Positions 27,297 through 36,129 of a DNA stretch of 64,000 nt are shown one piece after another. Both the position numbers and the translations under genes were made by a program. Source of the stretch: JAPLFM01 sp964650885 (lineage in GTDB: Bacteria; Bacteroidota; Ignavibacteria; Kapaibacteriales; UBA2268). Position 1 is the stretch's first letter. The number at the start of each line of letters is the position of its first letter. The stretch covers positions 17,571-81,570 of the forward strand of contig CAZYXG010000006.1 in NCBI GenBank assembly GCA_964650885.1, read 5' to 3'. The notes below the pieces were generated by a model. The model was not told where the DNA came from. It worked only from the letters and a program-made list of their open reading frames with translations, and searched no databases.

Positions 27297-29321
27297 ATGA
27301 GATTTAGTAAACTTACTTACATCCTATTGCTTTTGTGCTTCTTTTCTCTTTCTGCACAAAAGAAAAACGTTATTCTATATATTGGCGATGGATTTGGAGT
27401 TGCTCCAAAAACTGCTGCCAGGCTTGCATTGGGTCAGGGTACAACTGGTAAAAGACTTTCTACAGACCCTAACTTCCAAGTAATGGCATTAGATAAATTA
27501 AAATTTGCAGGGATGATTACAACTCACTCACTTAATAGCTGGGTGACTGACTCTGCTCCTGGTGCTGCTTGCTATGCTTCTGGTCAAGCTGGTAAAACAG
27601 ATAATGAAGTAATTACTATGAACCCAACAAACTGGCAAGCTACTCAAACTATATTAGAAGCCGCAAAAAAAGCTGGCTATGCTGTTGGATTAGTTTCTAC
27701 TGCACGTATAACACACGCTACACCTGCTGCTTTTGCTTCTCATATCTGGAATAGAGATTTGGAAGACTATATTGCTGCTCAATATATCTCAACTAGTCAA
27801 GCTGAATATGAATCAATTTTCAATTCTTCTACAATTACTGCTTCTAAATACGATGCGAATCGAGATTGGATTTTGCCATCAACTAAAGTTGGTATTGAAT
27901 TAGATGTATTAATTGGTGGTGGTGCGAGACATTTCTTACCAAAAAGCTATGAGTCTCCAAATTCTGCTTTGAAAGATAAGAATGGCGTACAAATTCAAAA
28001 AAATAGCAAAGCTGTTACTTTTGGAAAAGGAAATAGAGCTGACGATGTTGATTTAATTGAAATTGCAAAATCAAAAGGTTATGTTTATACTAACACTCGT
28101 GATGCATTGATGAACATTGATTTAACTCAATTCACTCCAAGTAATAATAAAAAATTACTTTGTTTGACTCATAAATCTCACGTTTCTTATGAGCAAGACA
28201 GACAACTATTCTACGACTATGAGCCAATGATTGCTGAAATGACTCAAATGGCTATTGAAGTTTTAAAAAGAAAAAGTAGCAAAGGTTTCTTCCTAATGGT
28301 TGAGTCAGGAAGAATTGACCACTTGGAACATGCTAACTGTGGTGGTATTGGCTATACAACAGATAGTACTGGAAAGAAAACAAACTTTACTATTACTGCC
28401 GATAAAGCTGCAATTCCTGAAGACGGTACTTATTCTGGGGCTGCTGCATACCCTGGAATTTATGGTTCTGATTATATGATAAAAGAAGTTATTGCTTATG
28501 ATTATGCTATTGCAGAAGGAAGAAAATTACTAACTAATACTAACGAACAAACTTTAATTTTAACTACTTCTGATCACGAATGTGGTGGTTTCGGTGTTGT
28601 TGGTTTGCACGATGAAGCTGATGCTCAAAAAAATGGTACTAAAATTAGAACTTATTCAAAACAACCTACTAAAACAGCTTATAATCCTACTCCCGTAGGT
28701 ATTACTCGTGGCGATTCAGATATAAATGGTTGGTTCCCAAATTATTCTATGGTGGACTTCCAAGGATTTCAATACCCAAAAGTTGATTCAAATGGTAGAA
28801 GAATTGTAATTTCATTCGCTTCAAATCCAACCACGAATGGAAATGGAACTAAAATAGGTGGCACTCCAGGAAATCACACTCCACAAGATATTCTTGTACT
28901 TGCTGATGACAACGTCAATGGTACTTATGCTTCAAGAATAGCAGGAAAAGGACTTTTGGACAACACAGATTTGACTCCAATTATGGAAGACTTTTTAGCT
29001 GTGAAACTTACCACAAGCATAATTGAAAATGATGATAAAAAAGATAACAAAGGATTAATTATCTCTCCAAATCCTACTAATTCTGATTCAAATGTAAACA
29101 TCACTTTCGAATTAACTAATACTTCTACTGCTAGCTTAAGCATATTTAATAGTGCAGGAGCATTAGTGAAAGAAATGAACTTAGGTTCTATTTCTGGAGT
29201 TAACACAATCAATTGGGATAAGAAAGATAATTTTGGCAATGTATTGCCAAACGGCTCTTATTATTTTAAAGTTAGCACTAATGATACTGAATTAATTAAT
29301 AGTGCAATCGTTTTAAAATAA
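27297..29321 (+). CDS. Alkaline phosphatase with T9SS sorting domain
   Basis: A 674-residue secreted PhoA-type alkaline phosphatase. The chosen ATG at 27297 has an AAGGGG site just upstream and begins a clean signal peptide (cleavage after residue 20, SLSA, leaving N-terminal Gln). A longer start at 27270 would spoil the signal peptide. Catalytic motifs are present: LYIGDGFG with metal ligand D31, DSAPGAACYASG with nucleophile S86, ESGRIDHLEHAN and TTSDHECGGFG with further metal ligands. The last roughly 85 residues form a T9SS sorting domain (ISPNPTN, LSIFNSAGALVKE, NGSYYFKVS). It should release phosphate from organic phosphates outside the cell. No Pho box was identified. Confidence 0.92.
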   Translation: MRFSKLTYILLLLCFFSLSAQKKNVILYIGDGFGVAPKTAARLALGQGTTGKRLSTDPNFQVMALDKLKFAGMITTHSLNSWVTDSAPGAACYASGQAGKTDNEVITMNPTNWQATQTILEAAKKAGYAVGLVSTARITHATPAAFASHIWNRDLEDYIAAQYISTSQAEYESIFNSSTITASKYDANRDWILPSTKVGIELDVLIGGGARHFLPKSYESPNSALKDKNGVQIQKNSKAVTFGKGNRADDVDLIEIAKSKGYVYTNTRDALMNIDLTQFTPSNNKKLLCLTHKSHVSYEQDRQLFYDYEPMIAEMTQMAIEVLKRKSSKGFFLMVESGRIDHLEHANCGGIGYTTDSTGKKTNFTITADKAAIPEDGTYSGAAAYPGIYGSDYMIKEVIAYDYAIAEGRKLLTNTNEQTLILTTSDHECGGFGVVGLHDEADAQKNGTKIRTYSKQPTKTAYNPTPVGITRGDSDINGWFPNYSMVDFQGFQYPKVDSNGRRIVISFASNPTTNGNGTKIGGTPGNHTPQDILVLADDNVNGTYASRIAGKGLLDNTDLTPIMEDFLAVKLTTSIIENDDKKDNKGLIISPNPTNSDSNVNITFELTNTSTASLSIFNSAGALVKEMNLGSISGVNTINWDKKDNFGNVLPNGSYYFKVSTNDTELINSAIVLK

Positions 29322-29344
29322 TTTAGTTTTAATTGTAAAATAAT

Positions 29345-29386
29345 AAAGTCCTCTAATTTGAGAAAGTTAGGGGACTTTTTATTTTC
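29345..29386 (+). terminator. Intrinsic terminator after the alkaline phosphatase gene
   Basis: AAAGTCCTCTAA at 29345-29356 pairs with TTAGGGGACTTT at 29367-29378 (12 bp, one G-T pair) and runs into T-rich sequence. It lies 23 bases after the stop codon. Confidence 0.85.
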
Positions 29387-29389
29387 GGT

Positions 29390-29430
29390 CATTAAGTCTG
29401 TCGAAATGGGGCGTTGAGCTTGTCGGAATG
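29390..29430. repeat. Imperfect direct-repeat pair of an intergenic repeat type
   Basis: CATTAAGTCTGTCGAAATG (29390-29408) and CGTTGAGCTTGTCGGAATG (29412-29430) match at about 13 of 19 positions. The unit resembles the short intergenic repeats of the form CATTGAGCTTGTCGAAATG seen in Bacteroidota genomes, recalled from general knowledge. It follows the terminator of the alkaline phosphatase gene directly. Confidence 0.5.
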
Positions 29431-29707
29431 CTGCTCCATTTGGCTTCGCCTAAAACTCCCTAACCACTTTTTAAAAAATGAGGAACAAAATATTAAATTG
29501 CAGTGATTTGCAGTGAATATTTTTTTTCTGTCATCTTGAGGTTGAAAAGTTTTATTTTCTTTTTCTTGACTTTGCAAAAATCACTATTTTATAATGATAT
29601 ACTTAGAATTCTATTACAGTTAGAATATTGATTTATTTCAATTATCAGTTCACTTATTATATCTGTATCAGCCCATTTAATATTAATTTGCTTAATAATA
29701 AAAATAT

Positions 29708-29985
29708 TTACCAGAAGAGTATTTCTTCAATTTCTTCACTTGCTTTTTTCAAGAGTTCTTTTGTCTTGTCTTTGAGTTGTTGGGCTTCTTTTCTAATGTC
29801 TGTAATTTCTTTTTTTCAAACGGTGATAATGGAATTGAAATTCTCAAAATGTCAGTTTCACCAATATTTGGTTGAGCACCACCATTTGAATTTCTTAAAA
29901 TGAGTTTTTGGAAAATTGATACGTTTAATAGGCTCATTAAATAAATTGAATTAATGTTCAATCTAACAAATTTTCCGTGTCGTTA
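29708..29985 (-). pseudogene. Remnant of a type I restriction specificity subunit (hsdS) C-terminus
   Basis: Read leftward, the frame gives GKFVRLNINSIYLMSLLNV, then RNSNGGAQPNIGETDILRIS and IPLSPFEKK, the classic end of an HsdS target-recognition domain (AQPNIxxxDIxxIxIPLPPLE). At a run of seven T at 29810-29816 the frame is lost. In the next frame EITDIRKEAQQLKDKTKELL and a final EEILFW complete the usual C-terminal coiled coil. Upstream it meets a stop after about RHGKFV. No hsdR or hsdM is nearby. It is a scar of a lost type I restriction system. Confidence 0.8.
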
Positions 29986-30227
29986 ATTCACAAATGAAAA
30001 ATTAAATTTAGCACTTGCTTACTCTTATTTGCAGCGTAATAGGATTTAAGTTAGTGTTTTCTATCATTTCCTCTTTAAAAACACCTAATTCTTGTTAATT
30101 TTATCCCTAAGCAATTTCCAATTCTTTCTGATTTTGCTGAACTCTTTTGTAATTTTTTTGGCACTTCATTGCAAATGAATTAATTTGGGTTTGTGTTTGT
30201 GACAAATCTTAAAAATGGTATCGAGTT

Positions 30228-31322
30228 ATGAGTGATAAATTTCAGTCAGTTGTCTATGGCGACTATCTTCAGTTAAATAAAATTTTGGGAGCTCAGTCTC
30301 TTCGAAGCGAGGAGCTTGGGGAACCAGCCCACGATGAAATGCTTTTCATAGTTATCCATCAGGTCTATGAGCTTTGGTTTAAGCAAATTATTCACGAGAT
30401 TAAGTCTATTAGCGAGCTTATGACAGGCTTGGTGAACGACGAACGTCCGCTATCTGTTGCTGTGAGCCGCTTGCGTAGGATCAATGAGATTATGAAAGTG
30501 ATGATTGAGCAGGTGCGAGTGATAGAAACCATCACACCTCTGGATTTTCTAGATTTTCGTAATTTCTTAGTGCCAGCTTCGGGTTTCCAAAGTTTTCAGT
30601 TCCGCAAGGTGGAGCTAATGCTTGGGCTTCGTGGCGAGCAGCGAATGACTTATAACAACAAAGCATATAATTCTGTTTTCAATTCCGAACAGCAATCCGA
30701 ACTGGACGCTATAGAAGCGACAGATTCAGTTTATACTACAATTGAAAAATGGCTTGAACGCACTCCTTTTTTAAATACTCCAAATTTCGATTTCAGCAAA
30801 GAATATATTGCAGCAGTTAAAAATATGGTAGCAGCTGAAAAAGCGGAATTATCTGCCGCTCCAAACATTACAGAAGAGTCTAAGTCTATTCGATATAGAA
30901 TGTTGGACGAGACAATGAATTACATCAATAATAGTTTAGATGCCGAATCGCACAAAAGAGCAAATGAAGCTGGCGAAGTGAAAATTTCGCATAAGGCATT
31001 GTTAGCAGCATTGATGATTAATTTATATCGCGATGAACCAGTTCTTCGCAATCCATTTAATTTAATTCATGGAATATGCGAGTTAGATGAAATGTTTACT
31101 ATGTGGCGCTATAGACATTCGCAAATGGTGCTACGAGTGATTGGAAGAAAAATGGGAACTGGTGGCTCTATCGGCTATGATTATTTGAAGAAAACAGCCG
31201 AACAACATAGAATTTTTGGAGAATTAAATAATATTTCTACTTTGATGATACCAAGAAGCAATTTGCCAGAATTGCCAAAAGAATTGAAAGAAAAATTAGA
31301 TTTTGCTTACAAAGTAATATAA
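30228..31322 (+). CDS. kynA: Tryptophan 2,3-dioxygenase
   Basis: A 364-residue heme dioxygenase that opens the indole ring of tryptophan to N-formylkynurenine. Family sequence is clear from the start: YGDYLQLNKILGAQ near residue 10, HDEMLFIVIHQVYELWFKQI near 35, LDFLDFRNFLVPASGFQSFQ near 104, and MWRYRHSQMVLRVIG carrying the proximal heme His. GTGGSIGYDYL also matches the substrate pocket. It lies 6 bases before an SDR gene and probably shares its transcript. With kynureninase at 10865 it supplies two of the three steps to anthranilate. Confidence 0.96.
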   Translation: MSDKFQSVVYGDYLQLNKILGAQSLRSEELGEPAHDEMLFIVIHQVYELWFKQIIHEIKSISELMTGLVNDERPLSVAVSRLRRINEIMKVMIEQVRVIETITPLDFLDFRNFLVPASGFQSFQFRKVELMLGLRGEQRMTYNNKAYNSVFNSEQQSELDAIEATDSVYTTIEKWLERTPFLNTPNFDFSKEYIAAVKNMVAAEKAELSAAPNITEESKSIRYRMLDETMNYINNSLDAESHKRANEAGEVKISHKALLAALMINLYRDEPVLRNPFNLIHGICELDEMFTMWRYRHSQMVLRVIGRKMGTGGSIGYDYLKKTAEQHRIFGELNNISTLMIPRSNLPELPKELKEKLDFAYKVI

Positions 31323-31328
31323 AAGAAG

Positions 31329-32108
31329 ATGAAAATTAATTTAGTAGATAGGACTGCAGTAGTTTGCGGCAGCACTCAAGGAATAGGAAAGGCATCGGCT
31401 GTGCAATTAGCAAATATTGGTGCAACAGTGATACTTATAGCAAGAAATGAAGAGCGACTCAAAGAAACTGTAGCCGAGCTTAATATTTCGTTTGGGCAAA
31501 AGCATAGCTATTTAGTTGCTGATTTTAGCAATGCCACAGAGCTTCAAGCCAGACTTACGAAAATTACAGAGCCAGTACATATTTTAATAAATAATACTGG
31601 TGGGCCAGCGGGAGGTAGTATATTAGATTCCACTTTAGAAGAATTTGAATCTGCATTTAATAACCATTTGAAGTGCAATCATATTCTGGTTAAAAAGTTT
31701 GTTCCTTCTATGAAAGAAGCAAACTATGGAAGGATTATTAATATAATATCTACTTCGGTGAAGCAGCCACTTCCTAACTTAGGAGTTTCGAATACAATTC
31801 GTGGAGCTGTGGCGAGTTGGTCTAAAACATTAGCAAATGAATTAGGACAATTTGGTATTACAGTAAATAATGTGCTTCCTGGGGCAACAAAGACAGCTCG
31901 ACTGACGGCAATTATTGATAAAAAAGCTAATGGCAATAAAGAAACTGCGGCAATTATTGAGCGTGAAATGCTTTCGGAAATCCCTGCTAATCGCTTTGCC
32001 GAACCAGCAGAAATAGCTTATGCAGTAACTTTTTTAGCTTCTCCAGCGGCAGGTTATATCAATGGAATCAACTTGCCAGTAGATGGTGGCAGACTGAAAA
32101 CATTATAA
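31329..32108 (+). CDS. Short-chain dehydrogenase/reductase with atypical active site
   Basis: A 259-residue SDR. The nucleotide-binding motif CGSTQGIGKA lies near residue 13, NNTGG near 88, and a C-terminal INGINLPVDGG is the usual FabG-like ending. At the catalytic position the expected YxxxK reads NLGVSNTIRG, so Tyr and Lys are replaced by Ser and Arg. I believe this SNxxR form recurs in a branch of FabG-like proteins, whose activity is not well defined. It is probably cotranscribed with kynA, but no kynurenine-pathway role is established for it. Confidence 0.85.
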   Translation: MKINLVDRTAVVCGSTQGIGKASAVQLANIGATVILIARNEERLKETVAELNISFGQKHSYLVADFSNATELQARLTKITEPVHILINNTGGPAGGSILDSTLEEFESAFNNHLKCNHILVKKFVPSMKEANYGRIINIISTSVKQPLPNLGVSNTIRGAVASWSKTLANELGQFGITVNNVLPGATKTARLTAIIDKKANGNKETAAIIEREMLSEIPANRFAEPAEIAYAVTFLASPAAGYINGINLPVDGGRLKTL

Positions 32109-32225
32109 TAGTTCAATGCAAATAAATATTTAATTTAAAGGTTGTTTAGTAGAATTTATTATACTCCTTTCGCAAAATTTGTATATATTTGCTTTTAAAG
32201 AAATTAATTAAAAATTGAGAATAAT

Positions 32226-34007
32226 ATGAGAATTAGTAGAATCATTTGCTTGCTTTTAGCAATTACTACTTTTAATACGGCAAATGCTAAGCTTGTGCAT
32301 ATAGGCACTGGCAGACAATTTGCCAATATAGAAGCTGCTTGCCCCACTTTAGGAGCTGGCGATACTGTGATGGTGCATACTGGCACTTACGATAAATACC
32401 AATACTTTGCAGGGCTAAAAGGAAATGCAAAAGATTGGATAGTAATTACTAAAGCACCAAATGAAAACGTGGAAATTGGTGGTGGCTGGCAATTCACTAG
32501 CGCTGAATATATTAAAGTGCAAAATCTTAAATTCAAAGGCAATGCGAAGTATAACAACACTTTGCTGCATTTCGACCACGCTGGCGATTGCAATAAACTT
32601 AGCAATTATATCAATATTGATAGTTGTGAATTTTTAGATGTATCTGCCGGTAATACTTTTAAATTAGGTGGTGTTTCTAATTTCCTTGTAAGTAATTGCA
32701 AATTTGTCAATAACACAAGCGGCTTTGCTGGAATTGCGCTAAATGAAAGCCGAAGCGGAGTGATAACTAATTGCTATTTCGAAAACATACAAACCAAAGG
32801 CATTCAATTCAAACTCGGCACAATGGACGTTTTGGTTCAATCCTGCTATTTTAAAAATGCGGGAATTGATGACTCAGCTTTAAAAATTGGCGAAAGCGGC
32901 GGCAAAGAATTCTATTGTCCTGATGCCAAGGATTGGCATGCAAAGAATATTAAAATATACTCCAATATATTTGTTGGTGGCAAAACTCCTTTCTCAATTG
33001 GTTTGGCAATTAATTCGGAAATTTATAATAATACTATTGTTTCGCCACAGAATTTCGTTTTGCGTCTGCTTTCGGACGAAGCAGAGTATGAGAATAAGAA
33101 TAATAAGTTAATAAATAATGTTTTCTATTTGGATAAAACAATTTATTTCAATGGCTCTTCTGGTGCAGCAAACTTATTTTTCTCAACAATATTTATTCAA
33201 AATAATTTATTTTATGCATCACACAAGCCAACTTGGACTGGCCCCGACCCTAACGGTGGGGACTATGATGCAGAGGAAATCAAGGGAGTGCAGTTTATAA
33301 ATAATAAAATAGCAAATCCACTTTTCACAGATTTACCCAAAGCAAATTATAAACTACTCGCAAATAGCCCTGCTTTAAAATCAGGTTTGAAATTAATCGA
33401 ACCAACAAAAGATTATTTTGGCAAGCCATTCAAAGCCGAACGCACTATTGGAGCAATTGAATCGGATTCAATAGAAACAATCATTAAAGTTACTGGCATT
33501 CAATTGGACAGAGATACTATAGAGCTGATTATAAAGTCAACTGAAATACGAGATAGTATTCAATTGAAAGCGACAATTTTGCCAACTAATGCAGCAAACA
33601 AACAAATTACTTGGCAATCAAGAGATACTAATGTTGCTAAAGTTAGCCAAAATGGATTAGTCCTACCAATTGGGTTTAAAGATGGCATCACAATCATTGA
33701 TGTAACTTCAGCCGATGGTAGCTTTTCAGACTCTTGCTTTGTTATTGTAACAAAGTTTTTGGACAATGTAGAAATGGAGAACACTACACAATTTAGCATT
33801 TATCCAAATCCAGTGCAGAATGAATTACTTTTGAACTTAGAAAGTGATTTAGGCTACAAGTTAGAAATTCAAAACTTAATTGGCGAAATAATCTATACTG
33901 CCGAAAACACTAATAAATTATCTCTCGGCACTATGCCAAGCGGTTTATATCTACTTAAACTTACCCAAGGCAAATCAGTTTATTGGAGAAAGTTAGTTAA
34001 GGAGTGA
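32226..34007 (+). CDS. Secreted parallel beta-helix protein with Ig-like (Big_2) and T9SS sorting domains
   Basis: A 593-residue exported protein. The signal peptide ends NTANA near residue 21. Residues about 30-400 form a right-handed beta-helix of the pectate-lyase or chondroitinase-B type, with repeated short strands and Asn ladders (LINNVFYLDKT, IYSNIFVGG). Residues about 420-510 are a bacterial Ig-like domain (VTGIQLDRDTIEL, NKQITWQSRDTNVAKV). The last 75 residues are a T9SS sorting domain (FSIYPNPVQNELLL, PSGLYLLKL). It is possibly a polysaccharide lyase or binding protein, but no catalytic residues can be named. A TATATTTG box at 32184-32191 may be its -7 element. Confidence 0.85.
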   Translation: MRISRIICLLLAITTFNTANAKLVHIGTGRQFANIEAACPTLGAGDTVMVHTGTYDKYQYFAGLKGNAKDWIVITKAPNENVEIGGGWQFTSAEYIKVQNLKFKGNAKYNNTLLHFDHAGDCNKLSNYINIDSCEFLDVSAGNTFKLGGVSNFLVSNCKFVNNTSGFAGIALNESRSGVITNCYFENIQTKGIQFKLGTMDVLVQSCYFKNAGIDDSALKIGESGGKEFYCPDAKDWHAKNIKIYSNIFVGGKTPFSIGLAINSEIYNNTIVSPQNFVLRLLSDEAEYENKNNKLINNVFYLDKTIYFNGSSGAANLFFSTIFIQNNLFYASHKPTWTGPDPNGGDYDAEEIKGVQFINNKIANPLFTDLPKANYKLLANSPALKSGLKLIEPTKDYFGKPFKAERTIGAIESDSIETIIKVTGIQLDRDTIELIIKSTEIRDSIQLKATILPTNAANKQITWQSRDTNVAKVSQNGLVLPIGFKDGITIIDVTSADGSFSDSCFVIVTKFLDNVEMENTTQFSIYPNPVQNELLLNLESDLGYKLEIQNLIGEIIYTAENTNKLSLGTMPSGLYLLKLTQGKSVYWRKLVKE

Positions 34008-34053
34008 GGGGAGAGAGTTGTTGAAAATTCAAAGCCCAATTCTTTTATGATAT

Positions 34054-34186
34054 GCCCACAAAAAGTTGGACATTAAAGTAAAAATTAGTTACATGGACTG
34101 AGCTCTGTATTTGACAGGGCTTAGTCTTTTTAGTTTTACTTTGATTCTATCGTTGTTGTAATAGTCAATGTATTTTTTTAGATCTA
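34054..34186 (-). mobile_element. IS3-family transposase remnant (3' end of orfB and terminal repeat)
   Basis: Read leftward, the frame encodes KKYIDYYNNDRIKVKLKRLS followed by PVKYRAQSM and a stop at 34089-34091, the characteristic C-terminus of IS3-family OrfB integrases. The catalytic domain is missing. Beyond it, TGTCCAACTTTTTGTGG at about 34060-34076 has the form of an IS3-type terminal inverted repeat. The remnant directly adjoins the stop codon of the decayed T9SS gene at 34187. Confidence 0.75.
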
Positions 34187-35468
34187 TTAATCCTTAATAA
34201 ATTTGTAAGTTTTACTAATATTATTCTGAATTAGACTTAAATAGTATGTTCCATTACTCAAACTTTCAATATTAATTCCAATTAAGTTGTTTAATATATT
34301 TGTATGGGAAGCTATATCAATTTCTCTACCTGTGTTATTTATCATTTTTAAGAATAAATTCATGTTGTTTTCAAGAGTTAGGCTTATTTTCTTTGTAGCT
34401 GGGTTTGGCATAATGAAAGAAGTATCATTGATAATTAAAGGTTCAACTTTTGTTGTATTATAAATTGCATTATATACTATTAAACCTTTACTTAATGAAC
34501 CTAGTATTAATTTCCCATTATTAGAAAAAGTCAAGTTGTCTTGTGAGTAAATTTCTTTAGAATAATTACTATATCTATAAGACAATTTTCCGCTTTCAAC
34601 ATCCCAAATAGGTATATCATTAAAGTCTTTCAAACTTCCAGTTTCCCCTGTAGCTAAATACTTAGAATCTGGAGAAAATGCAATTCCTGTGAGAGCACCA
34701 CCAACTCCTTGAGACATTTCCCATTTTATTTCAAAATTTTGCTTTTTAAATAATTTAATATTACCTCCTCTAACACTAGCTATTGTATTTACATCTGGCG
34801 AATATTGAACTATATGGAGTCCTTTTTCAAAGCCATTAAATAATTGCTTCCTTAATTTTATATCCCAAAAATAATTATGTTGTATTCTTATATCTTTTTT
34901 TGGATAAGTAAGAGTTTGTATTGAAAAAACTACCATCTTGCGACATTGTAATTTGTTCATAAAATTCATTAGAGTCGCCTAATTTTTCTACTAATTCCAT
35001 TGTTTTTAAATCAAATACCCAAATATCTTTCCTCCAATTATTATAGTCTGCGTTTTAAAGCACACCTACCATAATACCTGCTTTTTCGCAAACATCCATT
35101 GAAGCAAATCGTGGTAATTTATCTCCCTTATTCTTGAATTCACCTACCAGTTAACCAGTTTCATAATTAAAATTTTTGTTGTCATATTTCCCATCGTTGG
35201 AAAAACGAATTACGCCACTTATATATTTCAAATCTCGAACATATTTTCCTGTTTCAGCCTCAACTAAAAATGTTCTAAATTCACATGAAACAATAATAAA
35301 CTTATCATCAGGAGTAAAAATTGCATTATAAATATAACCTGGGTCAATATCTCCATTCTTATCTATAATCATATTGTATCTTGATTTCCATAAGATTTCT
35401 TACTGTGTATAAAGACTTGAATACATAGCTATAAAAGCTATAGCGAGGATTTGGATTGATTTTTTCAT
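34187..35468 (-). pseudogene. Decayed WD40-like T9SS type A sorting-domain protein
   Basis: The reading starts at the ATG at 35468 with a signal peptide (MKKSIQILAIAFIAMYSSLY). The same frame is broken by TAA codons at 35400-35402, 35151-35153 and 35055-35057, then by a frameshift between about 34895 and 34925, probably at the seven-T run 34895-34901. The downstream frame carries WD40/YVTN-like blades (IAFSPDSKYLATGETGSL, IPIWDVESGKL) and a T9SS sorting domain (MPNPATKKISLTLENN, NGTYYLSLIQ) ending at 34187. With three stops and one frameshift it cannot make the full protein. An IS3 scar sits at its 3' end. Confidence 0.85.
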
Positions 35469-35533
35469 AGTATTCTTATTAAAAGGAATATTGATTTATC
35501 CAATTTAGTGAAATTTAATTTATTCACAAACAC

Positions 35534-35574
35534 CACAACAAAAAAAACTCCACTATTTTTCAATAGTGAAGTTT
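35534..35574 (-). terminator. Intrinsic terminator of the cyclophilin cluster
   Basis: Read leftward, AAACTTCACTATT and AATAGTGGAGTTT form a 13-bp stem with one G-T pair, followed by eight T. It lies about 28 bases after the stop of the last cyclophilin gene. Its sequence is almost identical to the terminator at 54252 on the other strand. Confidence 0.85.
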
Positions 35575-35602
35575 AACTCTTTTGAATTGGACTTTGTTAG
35601 TT

Positions 35603-36109
35603 TTACAGCTTTACAATTTTCATTTCAATTTTTTCTAATGGATTGTCTGCTTTGTCTCTTTCTGCTGACACTATTTTATCGGCTATTTCAATTCCTTCCG
35701 TTACTTCTCCATAAACTGTGTATTGATTGTCCAAAAATTTGGAATCCGAAGTTACAATGAAAAATTGAGAAGAAGCTGAGTTCGGGTCTTGCGAACGTGC
35801 AGCAGAAATAATTCCACGTTTGTGTGAAATTGCATTAAATTCAGCTGGGACTTTCTTTTGAGATGGGTCGCCCATTCCCCACGATGATTTTGGTTTGCTT
35901 TTGCTATTCGGATCGCCACCTTGTATCATAAAGCCAGGAATAACTCTATGGAAAGCTGTGCCATCATAGAAACCTTCAGCCACTAAGTTATCAAAATTCT
36001 CTGCGTGTTTTGGTGCCACGTCAGTATATATTTCCAAAGTCATTTCGCCCAATGGATTTCCACCATTTGTTACGCTTAATTTGTATTTAGGTCTAACTAG
36101 TTCAGACAT
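35603..36109 (-). CDS. Peptidyl-prolyl cis-trans isomerase, cyclophilin type, cytoplasmic
   Basis: A 168-residue cyclophilin lacking a signal peptide. Active-site motifs are complete: FHRVIPGFMIQGGD near residue 54 with the catalytic Arg, SASSQFFI near 111 and NQYTVYG near 129. The enzyme speeds cis-trans isomerisation at prolines. It is the last of three tandem cyclophilin genes (20 bases from the middle one) and the only one without an export signal. Confidence 0.93.
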   Translation of the reverse strand: MSELVRPKYKLSVTNGGNPLGEMTLEIYTDVAPKHAENFDNLVAEGFYDGTAFHRVIPGFMIQGGDPNSKSKPKSSWGMGDPSQKKVPAEFNAISHKRGIISAARSQDPNSASSQFFIVTSDSKFLDNQYTVYGEVTEGIEIADKIVSAERDKADNPLEKIEMKIVKL

Positions 36110-36129
36110 TTATTATTTTTCCTTTATTA

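Larger units (their letters stand above)
29387..30227. other. Gene-poor stretch between alkaline phosphatase and kynA
   Basis: No intact gene is seen. It holds a pair of imperfect direct repeats at 29390-29430, a short minus-strand open frame at 29392-29577 judged spurious, and a frameshifted hsdS C-terminal remnant at 29708-29985. The last 240 bases have only short peptide-like stretches on the minus strand broken by stops, and no recognised function. The kynA promoter should lie in the last part. Confidence 0.6.

Noticed and set aside
29392..29577. 61-codon minus-strand frame
   Set aside because: It covers the intergenic repeat and has no signal, motif or ribosome-binding site; it is likely a by-product of the repeat.
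29990..30227. Short peptide-like minus-strand stretches before kynA
   Set aside because: All three frames are broken by stops within about 30 codons and show no family motif; too weak to call even as a pseudogene.
35055..35402. TAA recoding (read-through or alternative code) in the WD40-like gene
   Set aside because: The same gene also has a frameshift, and every other gene in the window uses TAA as a normal stop.
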